Below, in pieces: positions 42,557 through 50,832 of a DNA stretch of 64,000 nucleotides (position 1 is the stretch's first letter; every line of letters starts with the position of its first letter). The stretch comes from Rugosimonospora africana. GTDB lineage: Bacteria; Actinomycetota; Actinomycetes; Mycobacteriales; Micromonosporaceae. The stretch spans positions 1-64,000 of the forward strand of contig NZ_BONZ01000073.1 in the NCBI RefSeq assembly GCF_016862975.1, read 5' to 3'. The notes under the pieces were generated by a model. That model was not told the DNA's origin, did not search any database, and saw only the letters and a program-made list of their open reading frames with translations. The position numbers and the translations under genes were made by a program.

Positions 42557-43429
42557 TCAGGGGATCCTGGCCACTCCGCCGTACATCTGGACGTCGGACA
42601 GCAGTGGGCGCGGTTGCGGCTCGTCGTCGTCGCGCCACTGGGCGGTCGGAACGAGTCCCGGTTCGACGAACTCCAGGCCGTCGAAGAATTCGGCGATCGC
42701 GGACCAGGAGCGCATGGCCAGCGTCCCGTGCCGCCCGCTTCCGCCGGTGATCATCTCCGGTGGCACGCCGTCGTAGGTGGCGTGGGAGACGGCCAGGTAG
42801 CTGCCTGAGGGGAGTGCGTCGATCAGGCGTGTGACGATCCGGCGCGGGTTGTCGTCGTCGGTGATGAAGTGCAGGACCGCGATCAGCATCAGCGCCACGG
42901 GCCGGGACAGGTCGAGCGTCGACCGCAGGTCCGGCTGCGCGAGGATCTTTTCCGGATCGCGCAGGTCCGCGTCGATGTACGCGGTCGCACCGTCCGGTGA
43001 GCTGGCCAGCAGGGCGCGCGCGTGCGCCAGTACGATCGGGTCATTGTCCACATACACCACCCGAGCGTCCGGAGCGATGGACTGGGCGACCTGGTGGGTG
43101 TTGTTCGCCGCCGGAATGCCGGTGCCGATGTCGAGGAACTGGCGGATCCCCGCCTCCCGCGCCAGGAACGTGACGGCCCGGGCCAGAAAGCGGCGGTTTT
43201 CGATAGCGGCGGTGCGGATGGTCGGGAACGCCGCCGCGATGGCGTCGCCCGACGCGCGGTCCGCCGCGAAGTTGTCCTTGCCCCCGAGCCAGTAGTCGTA
43301 CCGGCGGGCCGGATGCGGCACCGTGGTGTCGATCCGCGCCGCCGGCCGGTCTTCGGCACGCGACGGGATCTCGTGACCGGTCACCTCGTGGTCGGTCATC
43401 TCGTGGTCGGTCGCAGGATGGTCTGTCAC
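42557..43429 (-). CDS. SAM-dependent methyltransferase (Methyltransf_19 / DUF574 family)
   Basis: 290 aa, a paralogue of the gene at 31952. Shared landmarks: PHPARRYDYWLGGKDNFAADRASGD (about 38-62), FLDIGTGIPAANNTHQVAQS (SAM motif I, about 97-116), VVYVDNDPIVLAHARALL and ALMLIAVLHFITDD. Start GTG 43429 after a GGGGG-rich site. The first 25 residues contain M-T-D-H-E/V-T-G-H-E units from 15-bp repeats. Confidence 0.87.
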   Translation of the reverse strand: MTDHPATDHEMTDHEVTGHEIPSRAEDRPAARIDTTVPHPARRYDYWLGGKDNFAADRASGDAIAAAFPTIRTAAIENRRFLARAVTFLAREAGIRQFLDIGTGIPAANNTHQVAQSIAPDARVVYVDNDPIVLAHARALLASSPDGATAYIDADLRDPEKILAQPDLRSTLDLSRPVALMLIAVLHFITDDDNPRRIVTRLIDALPSGSYLAVSHATYDGVPPEMITGGSGRHGTLAMRSWSAIAEFFDGLEFVEPGLVPTAQWRDDDEPQPRPLLSDVQMYGGVARIP

Positions 43430-43611
43430 AGGATCCCCCCGGGATCGGTCTCAAAATTCGCAACCGACGGTCCATCAACGGCCGACTCATCGTAATCGGC
43501 CCCGCTCGAACGAACCACCCCCGCGCTGCTGGCGGGTCGCTCGTGGTGGGTCGCTGCTGGCGGGTCGTGCCCTGGCAGGTCGTGCCCTGGCGGGTCGTGC
43601 CCTGGTCTGCG
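43430..43611. repeat. Intergenic region with 15-bp repeats
   Basis: GGCGGGTCGTGCCCT-type units repeat about five times at 43520-43605. Upstream of them is the promoter region of the methyltransferase. No gene. Confidence 0.7.
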
Positions 43612-44151
43612 CTACTCTCCGGTCAGCCCGTCGATCGACTCGCGGATGAGGTCCGCATGGCCGTTGTGCCGCGCGTACTCCTCGATCATGTGGACCAGGA
43701 TCCAGCGGAGGCTCGGTGTCCGGCCGTCCGGCCAGCGGCGCTGCGACAACTGGTCGATGCCGCCACCGGCCAGCGCCTGCTCGACCACGGCGCGGGACCG
43801 GGCCACGGCCTCCTGCCAGAGCGTACGGAGCTGCTCGGGTGAATCCTCGGTGGCCGAGTGCCAGTCCCAGTCGCGGTCGGCCTTCCAATCCACGGCGTCC
43901 CACGGAGCCGACCGGTCACGGCCGAGGAACCACCGCGGAAACCACGAGTCCTCGACGTAGGCCAGGTGCTTGAGCATCCCGCCCAGCGTCATCGACGACG
44001 CGGCGACCGTCGTGTTCAGGCCGGAGGCGTCCAGCCCGGCGGTCTTCCACTCCAGGGTCGCGCGCTGGTATTCCAGGAAACCCACCAGGGTGTCGGTGTC
44101 GCCACCGGTGAGCGGAGGTTCCGGGCGGCCCTGGTCGTCCAGGTCGGTCAT
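43612..44151 (-). CDS. DinB superfamily (DUF664) protein
   Basis: 179 aa of the DinB/DUF664 four-helix-bundle family, putative metal- and thiol-dependent enzymes. Metal-ligand His positions appear in MLKHLAYVEDSWFPRWF (about 58-74) and in RWILVHMIEEYARHNGHADLIRE (about 147-169). The start at ATG 44151 gives normal family length; 9 further codons to 44178 are possible. It stands between two repeat tracts. Reaction unknown. Confidence 0.83.
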   Translation of the reverse strand: MTDLDDQGRPEPPLTGGDTDTLVGFLEYQRATLEWKTAGLDASGLNTTVAASSMTLGGMLKHLAYVEDSWFPRWFLGRDRSAPWDAVDWKADRDWDWHSATEDSPEQLRTLWQEAVARSRAVVEQALAGGGIDQLSQRRWPDGRTPSLRWILVHMIEEYARHNGHADLIRESIDGLTGE

Positions 44152-44413
44152 GTGCGGTGAGTCTACCGGCGAGGCCACGGCCCGGCGGTCCCGCGCGCCG
44201 GCCCTCGCACTGCGGGCTCCGCGCTGCGGGCCTTGGGCTGCGCGTTTCGCGCCGCGGGCCTTGGGCTGCGCTTTTCGCGCCGCGGGCCTCCGCGCTGCGC
44301 GTCTTGGCGCCGCAGGCCTTGGGCTGAGTGTTTTGCGCTGCGGGCCCTGGGCTCGGGTTTTGCGCTGCGGGCGTTAGCCGCGTTGTTCGCGCTGCGGGCG
44401 CCGCCAGGTCCGG
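44152..44413. repeat. Intergenic degenerate repeat tract
   Basis: Units of roughly 22-33 bp built on GCGGGCCTTGGGCTGCGC / TTTCGCGCCGCGGG recur at about 44205-44400. Nothing else is seen. Confidence 0.7.
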
Positions 44414-44971
44414 TCAGCCGTCGCCGGCGAGGCGCGCGTGCAGGTGCATGTCGTGCCAGCCGTCCGCGTGGCGGGCCTCGCTCCGTTTCGTCCCCTCGGC
44501 GGCGAAGCCGGCGCGCTGCGCGACCCGGCAGGACGCGGGGTTCGCCGTCGAGTGGTAGACCTCGATCCTGTGCAGCCCGAGCGTGGCGAAACACCACGCG
44601 GTCAGCGCCGACAGCGCCCGGCTGGCGACACCCCGGCCGCGGGCGTGCGGCAGCACCCAGTACGACACCTCGGCCAGCCCATCGCCGAGGTTCACCCGCC
44701 GCAGGCTGATCTGACCGGCAACGGGACCCGCGTCGACATCCGCGTCGAGACCCACGTCGAGCACCGCCCACCCGGCGCCGGTCTCGCCGCGCCACCGCAG
44801 CGGCCAGGCGGCGATCCAGTCCCGGGCCTCGTCCTCGGTCATCGACCGGCAGTGCCAGCGTTGGATGGCGGGATCGGCGTACGCCGCGACGACGGCCGGG
44901 CGGTCGGCTGCCCGCCACGGCCGGAGCAGTACGCCGTCGCCGCGGATCTCGGGTTGGGCCACCGCCGCCAT
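44414..44971 (-). CDS. GNAT family N-acetyltransferase (RimJ/RimL-like)
   Basis: 185 aa of the Acetyltransf_3 type, whose members acetylate protein N-termini or small amines. The opening IRGDGVLLRPWRAADRPAVV and the CoA loop VLPHARGRGVASRALSAL (about 108-125) are typical, followed by RIEVYHSTANPASCRVAQRAGF. The ATG at 44971 lacks a clear Shine-Dalgarno site; GTG 45010 is an alternative. It is the first of three GNAT genes in a row, the third being a close architectural match, so a local duplication is likely. Confidence 0.83.
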   Translation of the reverse strand: MAAVAQPEIRGDGVLLRPWRAADRPAVVAAYADPAIQRWHCRSMTEDEARDWIAAWPLRWRGETGAGWAVLDVGLDADVDAGPVAGQISLRRVNLGDGLAEVSYWVLPHARGRGVASRALSALTAWCFATLGLHRIEVYHSTANPASCRVAQRAGFAAEGTKRSEARHADGWHDMHLHARLAGDG

Positions 44972-45128
44972 CGAGCCGGGCGGCAGCGCCGAAGTCGCGA
45001 GTGACGGCACGAGCCGACTGTAGAGCACCCGATTTCTCCGGCTACGCCGGACTGCACTCGACTGTGCGGGCCCGCTCTCGGCTGTGCCGGACTGCGCTCG
45101 GCTGTGCCGAGCTGCTCTGCCGACCCGG
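44972..45128. repeat. Intergenic 20-bp tandem repeats
   Basis: Units of TCGGCTGTGCCGGACTGCGC type repeat at about 45055-45118. Confidence 0.6.
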
Positions 45129-45599
45129 CTAGGCCAGGCCGCTCTGTGGTACCGGCTCGGGGTGGTGCACCATGACCAGCCGGCGTTCGCCGGGCCCGAA
45201 GTAGTCGTCGACGGTCCGCGCGACGGTGAACCCGGTGGTCTGGTACAGGCTGATCGCCGCGGTGTTCGCCGGATCGACGGTGAGGAGAACGTCCGCGACG
45301 CCACGGGCACGCAGCAGGCTGAGCAGGTCCACCGTCAGCGCCCTGCCGATGCCTGCCCCGCGATGCTTCTTCGCCACGGCCAGCGCGAGAATCCACGCGG
45401 TGGCCCGGTCGGTCGCGATCGCGCCCATCGCGTAACCGGCGATGCCGCCGTCGCCGTCCTCGTACACCCGGAACAGTTCGTCGAAGACGTCGCGCGCCTG
45501 GCGCAGCACGATCGACGTGTAGCCTTGCTCCGCGAAAGCCTCTCGGTCGAGGGCCAGGGTGCTCGCAAGGTCCGTTACCGTGAATGGGCGGATGGCCAT
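45129..45599 (-). CDS. GNAT family N-acetyltransferase
   Basis: 156 aa, a single GNAT domain of the RimI-like type. The CoA-binding loop is LAVAKKHRGAGIGRALTVDLL (about 71-91), and the late motif is DPANTAAISLYQTTGFTVART (about 106-126), both complete. The ATG at 45599 opens the conserved MAIRPFTVTDLAST start. Flanked on both sides by short tandem repeats rather than sharing an overlap with its neighbours. Substrate unknown. Confidence 0.86.
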   Translation of the reverse strand: MAIRPFTVTDLASTLALDREAFAEQGYTSIVLRQARDVFDELFRVYEDGDGGIAGYAMGAIATDRATAWILALAVAKKHRGAGIGRALTVDLLSLLRARGVADVLLTVDPANTAAISLYQTTGFTVARTVDDYFGPGERRLVMVHHPEPVPQSGLA

Positions 45600-45670
45600 G
45601 CCTCATCTTGGCGCATCACCATGCCCCGGTCACGATGCCCGGTCACCATGCCCCGGTCACCATGCCCCGG
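45600..45670. repeat. Intergenic 13-14 bp tandem repeats
   Basis: CACCATGCCCCGGT and CACGATGCCCGGT units alternate from about 45615 to 45700, running into the last codons of the next GNAT gene. The period is not a multiple of three. Confidence 0.8.
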
Positions 45671-46342
45671 TCACGATGGCCGGTCACGATGCCCCAGTTG
45701 CGATGGCCCAGTCACCCGCCAGTGTCGGACGTGCAGGTGGCCTTCCCGCGGAAACGGTGGCCGGGCCGGCAGGATCCGCGCGAAGGCGTAGCCGGTCTTC
45801 TCCGCGACCCGGCACGATGCGTGGTTGTCCACCTGGTGCACGAGCGCCAGCCGGTCCAGGCCGTTGCCGGCGAACGTGCCGAACGCCCAGGCCGTGAGCG
45901 CCTCGACTGCCCGTGGGGCGATGCCCCGCCCGCGTGCGTACCCGGCCGTCCAGTACCCGACGTCGGCGTACCCGTCCATCGAGCCGGCCAGCTTCAGTAC
46001 CACGTTCGCGACCAGCGGGGCGGCCCCGGGATCCGGGCCGTCCTGGAGCACCGCGAAGCTGAACCGCCGGCCGCTGTCCCAGCCGTCCCGCTGTGCCACG
46101 AGCCACCGGGCCGCGTCCTCGTCGTCGCGTACCGGTTGAATGGTGAAGCGGCGCAGCACCGGGTCCCGGTACGCCTCCAGCAGCGGCCCGGCGTCCGCGT
46201 CGGTCCACGGGCGCAGTACCAGGCCCGGGGCGGACCGGGTCGGAGCCGCCCGCAACACAACAGCCCGCAACACGGCGGCCCTCTGGACGGCAGCCCCCTG
46301 GACGGCAGCCCCCTGGACGGCAGCCCGCCGGACGGCAGCCAT
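45671..46342 (-). CDS. GNAT family N-acetyltransferase with repeat N-terminus
   Basis: 223 aa, Acetyltransf_3 type. The domain begins at GLVLRPWTDADAGPLL near residue 38, with the CoA loop YARGRGIAPRAVEAL (about 127-141) and LVHQVDNHASCRVAEKTGYAF. It resembles the GNAT at 44414. Residues 8-32 are A-A-V-Q-G/A-A-V-L-R repeats from 15-bp units. A GTG inside that tract could be the original start. It begins 13 bp after the galactose mutarotase stop, so probably one operon. Substrate unknown. Confidence 0.8.
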   Translation of the reverse strand: MAAVRRAAVQGAAVQGAAVQRAAVLRAVVLRAAPTRSAPGLVLRPWTDADAGPLLEAYRDPVLRRFTIQPVRDDEDAARWLVAQRDGWDSGRRFSFAVLQDGPDPGAAPLVANVVLKLAGSMDGYADVGYWTAGYARGRGIAPRAVEALTAWAFGTFAGNGLDRLALVHQVDNHASCRVAEKTGYAFARILPARPPFPREGHLHVRHWRVTGPSQLGHRDRPS

Positions 46343-46355
46343 CGCGTCCCCGGCC

Positions 46356-47408
46356 TCAGGCGGTGCGGAGTTCGGTCCGGCTGGTGAACGTCTCACCCGG
46401 GAGCAGGACCGTCGTCGGGTAGTCCGGCACGTTGGGGGAGTTGGGGAGGTGCTGCGTCTCCAGGCACACCGCGCTGTGCCGCAGGTGGCGCCGCCCGCCC
46501 GCGTCGGCGAGCGTGCCGTCCAGCTTGTTACTCGTGTAGACCTGGACACCCGGTTCGGTCGTCCACACCTCCAGGCGCCGGCCGCTGGCCGGGTCGGTCA
46601 GCACGGCCGCCCGTGCCAGCCCCTCGTGCGGGCGCAGCACCCAGCAGTGGTCGTACCCGCCCGCGTCGAGCAACTGCTCGTCCGGTTCGCCGATCCGGGC
46701 GCCGAGCGGGTGCGCCGAGGTGAAGTCGAAGGGGGTACCGGCCACCGGCTTGGCCGGCCCGTGCGGGATCGCGGTGGCGTCCGCCGGCAGGTAGTGGTCG
46801 GCGTCGACGGTGAGCACGTGGTCGAGGACGTTCTCGCTGCCGGCCAGGTTGAAGTACGCGTGGTTGGTCAGGTTCAGCACGGTCGGGCGGTCGGTGACCG
46901 CGTGGTAGTCGAGGGCCAGGGTGCCGTCGGCGTCCAGCGTGTAGGTGACCGACACGGTCAGCGTGCCGGGGAACCCCATGTCCCCGTCCGGACTGGTCAG
47001 GGACAGCCGCACCGCGGCCCGGTCCGGCTGGTCGGCGACCGGTTCGACCCGCCAGATCCGGCTGTCGAAGCCGTCCGTGCCGCCGTGCAGGGTGTGGCCG
47101 CGGTCGTTGACCGGCAGCGTGTATTCCTGCCCGTCGAGCGTGAACCGGCCGTCCGCGATCCGGTTGGCGAACCGGCCGGCGACCGCACCGTAGTAGGCGG
47201 TCGCGCCCAGGTACGACTCGGCGTCCGGCGGGGCGAGGACGATCGAACCGGGCTGGCCGGACGAGTCCGGTACCGCGAAGGCGTGCAGGATCGCCCCGTA
47301 CGACAGCACGTCGGCGGTGACGCCGCGCCCGTTGTCCAGCCGCCAGCGTTCGATCGGTTCTCCGCTCGACGTGGTACCGAACGGCAGGCGTTCCACAGAC
47401 CGGCTCAT
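46356..47408 (-). CDS. galM: Aldose 1-epimerase (galactose mutarotase)
   Basis: Interconverts alpha and beta anomers of hexoses in the cytoplasm; 350 aa, full length. Family residues: VAGRFANRIADGRF (about 76-89), NDRGHTLHGGTDGF with the first catalytic-site His (about 100-113), NLTNHAYFNLAG with the second (about 171-182), GYDHCWVL (about 242-249) and the catalytic Glu in CLETQHLPNSPN (about 313-324). A GAGAGGA site precedes the ATG at 47408. It heads a short unit with the GNAT gene. It may help process galactose from rhamnogalacturonan side chains, but it lies far from that cluster. Confidence 0.93.
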   Translation of the reverse strand: MSRSVERLPFGTTSSGEPIERWRLDNGRGVTADVLSYGAILHAFAVPDSSGQPGSIVLAPPDAESYLGATAYYGAVAGRFANRIADGRFTLDGQEYTLPVNDRGHTLHGGTDGFDSRIWRVEPVADQPDRAAVRLSLTSPDGDMGFPGTLTVSVTYTLDADGTLALDYHAVTDRPTVLNLTNHAYFNLAGSENVLDHVLTVDADHYLPADATAIPHGPAKPVAGTPFDFTSAHPLGARIGEPDEQLLDAGGYDHCWVLRPHEGLARAAVLTDPASGRRLEVWTTEPGVQVYTSNKLDGTLADAGGRRHLRHSAVCLETQHLPNSPNVPDYPTTVLLPGETFTSRTELRTA

Positions 47409-47470
47409 GTCATCCTCTCGCGCGTTCCCGTGCCCGGGCCGGTCCAGCGTGCCCGGGCCGGTCCAGCGAA

Positions 47471-48679
47471 TCATGCGCGCGAGGCCGGTGCAACGGAGTC
47501 CGCGGGAACGGTTGCCAAGGCAACACTGGACGGTGAAACGGAGTCCGGTGAAACGGAGCCCAGGGAAACGGTTGCCGGGGCGGTCGCTTCGCTCATCGCC
47601 GCCGGGACGGTGAGGCGGGTCGTCGGGCCGCGTCGTGCCATCAGGATCGCCTGCCCGGTGATGAGCCCGAGCAGCGCGGCGAGCGCCGTCGCGACGGTTC
47701 CCGGTCGCCACCCGGCGCCGGTCATCGAGAGGTACCCGAGCACCGACACCACCATTCCCCGGCCGGTGATCGCGAGCGCGGCGATCAGCGCGTCGTCGCG
47801 GCGGTGGGACCCTCCGGTCGCCAGCGCGCGCAGCAGCCCCAGCGACAGCGCCAGGTACGTCGCCGTGCCGGCGGCCAGCGCCAGGTACCCCGTGCCGGCG
47901 ACCGGCACCAGGAATCCCGCCGCACCGGGCCGAGGTACGGCGGCCACGAGCAGGGCCGCGCCCACCGTCCAGCAGGCCGCGCTCAACCGGCAGGTCCAGC
48001 GCCGGCCGTACCGCACCAGGAAGGTGCGCTTCCCGAACAGCGCGTCGCCACGCACGTCCCGGAAGTCCTTGAGCAGGATCCGGCCGATGAAGCCGACGTA
48101 CAGGCCGCCCAGCAGGGCCAGGTCCGCCGGGTGTACCGGAGACCGGACCGCGAAGATACCCAGCAGGTACGGCACCGCCACGTAGCAGGCCGGCAGCACC
48201 ACCGACGCGACCGCGCCACGGTCGGCGAGCCGTACCGGCCGCAGCGAGTAGCCCGCGCTGCAGGCGAGCCCCGCGACGGTGACCACCATCCCCGGCCAGC
48301 GCAGGGTGCCGCTCGCGGCGAGTGCGAGCACCGCGGATCCGCACGCGATGAGCACCATCTCGCGGCGGTTCGCGGTGCCGGCGACCAGCGGTCGCCGCGC
48401 GTCGCCGGGCAGGTTCACCCGGTCGATGGCCTCGTCGGCGAGGTCGTTGCAGGCCACCGAGAACAGCAGGAACGCGGCCACCACGACCAGCGCGCGGGCC
48501 AGCGCCCAGGTGTCCTGCCCGTGCCCCGCCTGGGCCAGTCCGGTCGCCGTGAACAGCGCGAGCAGCACCATGACCGCCGGCCGGGCGAGCAGGTACAGCA
48601 GGCGCACCCGGCGGCTCAGCGCCCGGAAGCCCAGCGCCCCGAAGTTCGGCGCCCGGAAGGTCGGCACCCGGCGGATCAC
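47471..48679 (-). CDS. UbiA family prenyltransferase
   Basis: An integral membrane enzyme that transfers a prenyl or similar lipid group; 402 aa, about nine spans. The two Mg-diphosphate-binding Asp motifs are intact: VACNDLADEAIDRVN (about 80-94) and LLKDFRDVRGD (about 204-214). It groups by layout with actinobacterial SCO6045-like UbiA proteins, whose acceptor is unknown. The C-terminal 35 residues are S-V-S-P-D/S repeats (15-18 bp units). Its GTG start overlaps the stop of the small membrane protein gene (GTGA). Confidence 0.85.
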   Translation of the reverse strand: MIRRVPTFRAPNFGALGFRALSRRVRLLYLLARPAVMVLLALFTATGLAQAGHGQDTWALARALVVVAAFLLFSVACNDLADEAIDRVNLPGDARRPLVAGTANRREMVLIACGSAVLALAASGTLRWPGMVVTVAGLACSAGYSLRPVRLADRGAVASVVLPACYVAVPYLLGIFAVRSPVHPADLALLGGLYVGFIGRILLKDFRDVRGDALFGKRTFLVRYGRRWTCRLSAACWTVGAALLVAAVPRPGAAGFLVPVAGTGYLALAAGTATYLALSLGLLRALATGGSHRRDDALIAALAITGRGMVVSVLGYLSMTGAGWRPGTVATALAALLGLITGQAILMARRGPTTRLTVPAAMSEATAPATVSLGSVSPDSVSPSSVALATVPADSVAPASRA

Positions 48680-48855
48680 TTGTTGCTCCCGTATGAGTTC
48701 ATCGCCGCGACGAAGGCCACGGCGAATCCGACCAGGGCCAGGCCGGCGACCGCGAACACGATGCCGAAGGCGATGCCGACCACGCTGAGGATCCAGGTGA
48801 GGCTGTTCGTCCTGCCCCTCCGCAGGGGGCGTTCGGGAGGACCGGGATGAGTCAT
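48676..48855 (-). CDS. Small single-span membrane protein
   Basis: 59 aa with a basic N-terminus (RPLRRGRTN) and one long hydrophobic stretch (about 20-50), which may be one or two spans. No family recognised. It overlaps the UbiA gene start by 4 bp, so the two are co-translated and it may be an accessory subunit. The ATG at 48855 is chosen because the preceding 12 codons of the open frame are poorly coding-like; a weak ribosome-binding site leaves leaderless expression possible. Confidence 0.6.
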   Translation of the reverse strand: MTHPGPPERPLRRGRTNSLTWILSVVGIAFGIVFAVAGLALVGFAVAFVAAMNSYGSNK

Positions 48856-48964
48856 ACGGACATTAGGCGCGGCCGGGCCGGTCCGGCGCATCCGTCCGGG
48901 TACTCAGACCGGCTCCCACCAGATACTCAGTCCGGCCCTTGCCGCTGGCCGTCCCGGCGCACTA

Positions 48965-48987
48965 CTGTCCAGTAGACAGGTACGTAC
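48965..48987. promoter_or_regulatory. GntR operator candidate
   Basis: CTGTCCAGTAGACAG (48965-48979) has 5-bp inverted arms around CAGTA and abuts GTACGTAC (48980-48987). It lies 22 bp before the GntR gene, a usual autoregulatory place. Confidence 0.55.
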
Positions 48988-49008
48988 AGATTCGGACAGG
49001 AGCGGTCA

Positions 49009-49713
49009 ATGCCAGCCAGATATCGGGAGGTCGCCGACCGGCTGTCCGAGGAGATCCGGGCCGGGCGGCTGGCAAACGGCCAGCGCCTGCCCGGTGAGGT
49101 CAAGCTCGCCGAGCAGTTCTCGGTCAGCCGGTCGACCGTCCGCCAGGCGCTCGCCTGCCTGCAGGACGCCGGCCTCGTCGAGACGTGGACCGGCGCCGGG
49201 TCCTTCATCACGTACGACGGGGAAGTGCTCAACGAGCGCGTCGGCTGGTCCCGTGCCCTGGCCCAGCACGGCGTGCGGACCAGCACCCGGCTGGTCCGCC
49301 TCGACCGTGTGGCCGACCCGGAACTGGCCGGCGCGCTGAGCCTGCCGGCACCGGACTTCCTGGCGGTGGACCGCATCCGGCACATCGAGTCCGGCAGTGC
49401 CATCTCGTACGAGCGCAGCCGGCTGCCCTGGAGCCCGTCGTTCGAGGCGGTGCTGCGCGACGGTCTGGTCGACGGGTCGCTGTCGCGGACCATGCACCGG
49501 CACGGCATCCACCCGGTCGGCGGCCGGGAAACCCTGTCCCTGGCCAGGCTGGACGCCGACCAGGCCCGGCTGCTGGAACGCGACGAGGGCGCGCCGTTCC
49601 TGCACACCGCCCGCACCGTGTTCGTCGCCGGAGGCGGGGTCGCCGAACGGGTCACCAGCCTGCTCGATCCCGACCACTTCCGCTTGGAAACCACCTTTGG
49701 AGAACTGCGATGA
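49009..49713 (+). CDS. GntR family regulator (HutC type)
   Basis: 234 aa. The N-terminal winged helix (RYREVADRLSEEIRAGRL, then SVSRSTVRQALACLQDAGLV) binds DNA. The C-terminal UTRA domain (about 80-225, with IRHIESGSAISYERSRLPW and ARTVFVAGGGVAERV) senses a small ligand. CAGGAG lies 8 nt before the ATG. It heads a four-gene operon with an ADP-ribosylglycohydrolase-like enzyme, an NCS1 permease and a PfkB kinase, and should repress it until the imported nucleoside-like ligand is present. E. coli YegW sits in an analogous cluster. Confidence 0.9.
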   Translation: MPARYREVADRLSEEIRAGRLANGQRLPGEVKLAEQFSVSRSTVRQALACLQDAGLVETWTGAGSFITYDGEVLNERVGWSRALAQHGVRTSTRLVRLDRVADPELAGALSLPAPDFLAVDRIRHIESGSAISYERSRLPWSPSFEAVLRDGLVDGSLSRTMHRHGIHPVGGRETLSLARLDADQARLLERDEGAPFLHTARTVFVAGGGVAERVTSLLDPDHFRLETTFGELR

Positions 49714-49768
49714 GCGAGCGCCAGCCAGGTGAGCGCGGCGAAGCCGCTCCGACCGTTAGGGGCCGTCC

Positions 49769-50818
49769 GTGAGGGGCCGTGACCGCGCGTACGGCGCCCT
49801 GCTGGGTCTGGCGGTCGGCGATGCCCTGGGGATGCCCACCCAGTACCTGCCCCGGGAGACGATCGCCGCCCGGTACGGCGTGCTCGACGGGTTCCGGCCC
49901 GCCCCCGACGACAACGTGATCAGCCGGGGGCAGCCCGCAGCCCGGGTCACCGACGACACCGACCAGGCGGTCATCCTCGGCCGGCTCCTGATCGACGGCC
50001 GGGGCCGGGTCGACCAGGTGCGGTTCGCGCGGGAACTGCGCGACTGGCACAAGCGGATGGTCGGCGCCGGCTCCGCCGACCTGCTCGGGCCGTCCACCCT
50101 GCGCGCGCTGGACCAGCTCGACCGGGGCGTACCGCCGGAGGAGAGCGGTCGCTGGGGCGACACCAACGGCGCCGCCATGCGCATCGCCCCGGCCGGCATC
50201 GCGTTCTCGGTGCGGCCGCTGGACGAGCTGGTGTCCCGGGTGGCGCAGGCCGGCCGGGTCACCCACAACACCGGCATCGCCATCGCCGGCGCCGCCGCGG
50301 TGGCCGCCGCGGTCAGCGCCGGCATCGACGGCGCCGACCTGTCCGGTGCGCTCGACATCGCGGTACGGGCGGCCGAGATCGGCGGGCGTCTCGGGCACTA
50401 CGTCGCCGGTGCCGACGTGGCCAGCCGGATCGCCTGGGCGCGCGGACTGGTCGCCGGCCGCGACCCCGGCGAGGCGCTGGACCTGATCTACCGCCTGGTC
50501 GGCGCGGGCGTCGCCACCCAGGAGGCGGTACCGGCCGCCCTGGCCATCTGCTCGTTGTTTCCCGGCGACCCGTTCGCGGTCACCCGGTACGCGGCCAGCC
50601 TGGGCGGCGACTGCGACACGATCGCGGCCATCGCCGGCGCGGTCTCCGGCGCGGTGTACGGCGCCGGCAGGTTCCCCGCGACGATCGTCGAGCAGCTCAC
50701 CGCCGCCAACCCCGACCTGCACCTGTCCGATCTCGCCGACCGGCTGCTCGGCCTGCGCGGCGGCACCGATGCCCGGCCCGATCCCGGCGGTACGCCGCCC
50801 GAGCCGGGCCTCGGCTGA
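49769..50818 (+). CDS. ADP-ribosylglycohydrolase family enzyme (YegU-like)
   Basis: 349 aa. All hallmark metal-binding motifs of the ARH fold are present: GALLGLAVGDALGMP (about 9-23), VTDDTDQAVILG (about 60-71), RWGDTNGAAMRIAPAG (about 129-144) and SLGGDCDTIAAIAGAVSGAV (about 277-296). These enzymes hydrolyse N-glycosidic ribose bonds using two Mg ions. Placed between a regulator, a base/nucleoside permease and a ribokinase-type kinase, it more likely cleaves a small N-riboside than ADP-ribosyl-protein. The GTG at 49769 follows the GntR gene by 55 bp. Confidence 0.9.
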   Translation: MRGRDRAYGALLGLAVGDALGMPTQYLPRETIAARYGVLDGFRPAPDDNVISRGQPAARVTDDTDQAVILGRLLIDGRGRVDQVRFARELRDWHKRMVGAGSADLLGPSTLRALDQLDRGVPPEESGRWGDTNGAAMRIAPAGIAFSVRPLDELVSRVAQAGRVTHNTGIAIAGAAAVAAAVSAGIDGADLSGALDIAVRAAEIGGRLGHYVAGADVASRIAWARGLVAGRDPGEALDLIYRLVGAGVATQEAVPAALAICSLFPGDPFAVTRYAASLGGDCDTIAAIAGAVSGAVYGAGRFPATIVEQLTAANPDLHLSDLADRLLGLRGGTDARPDPGGTPPEPGLG

Positions 50819-50832
50819 ACAAGGGAGTCGTC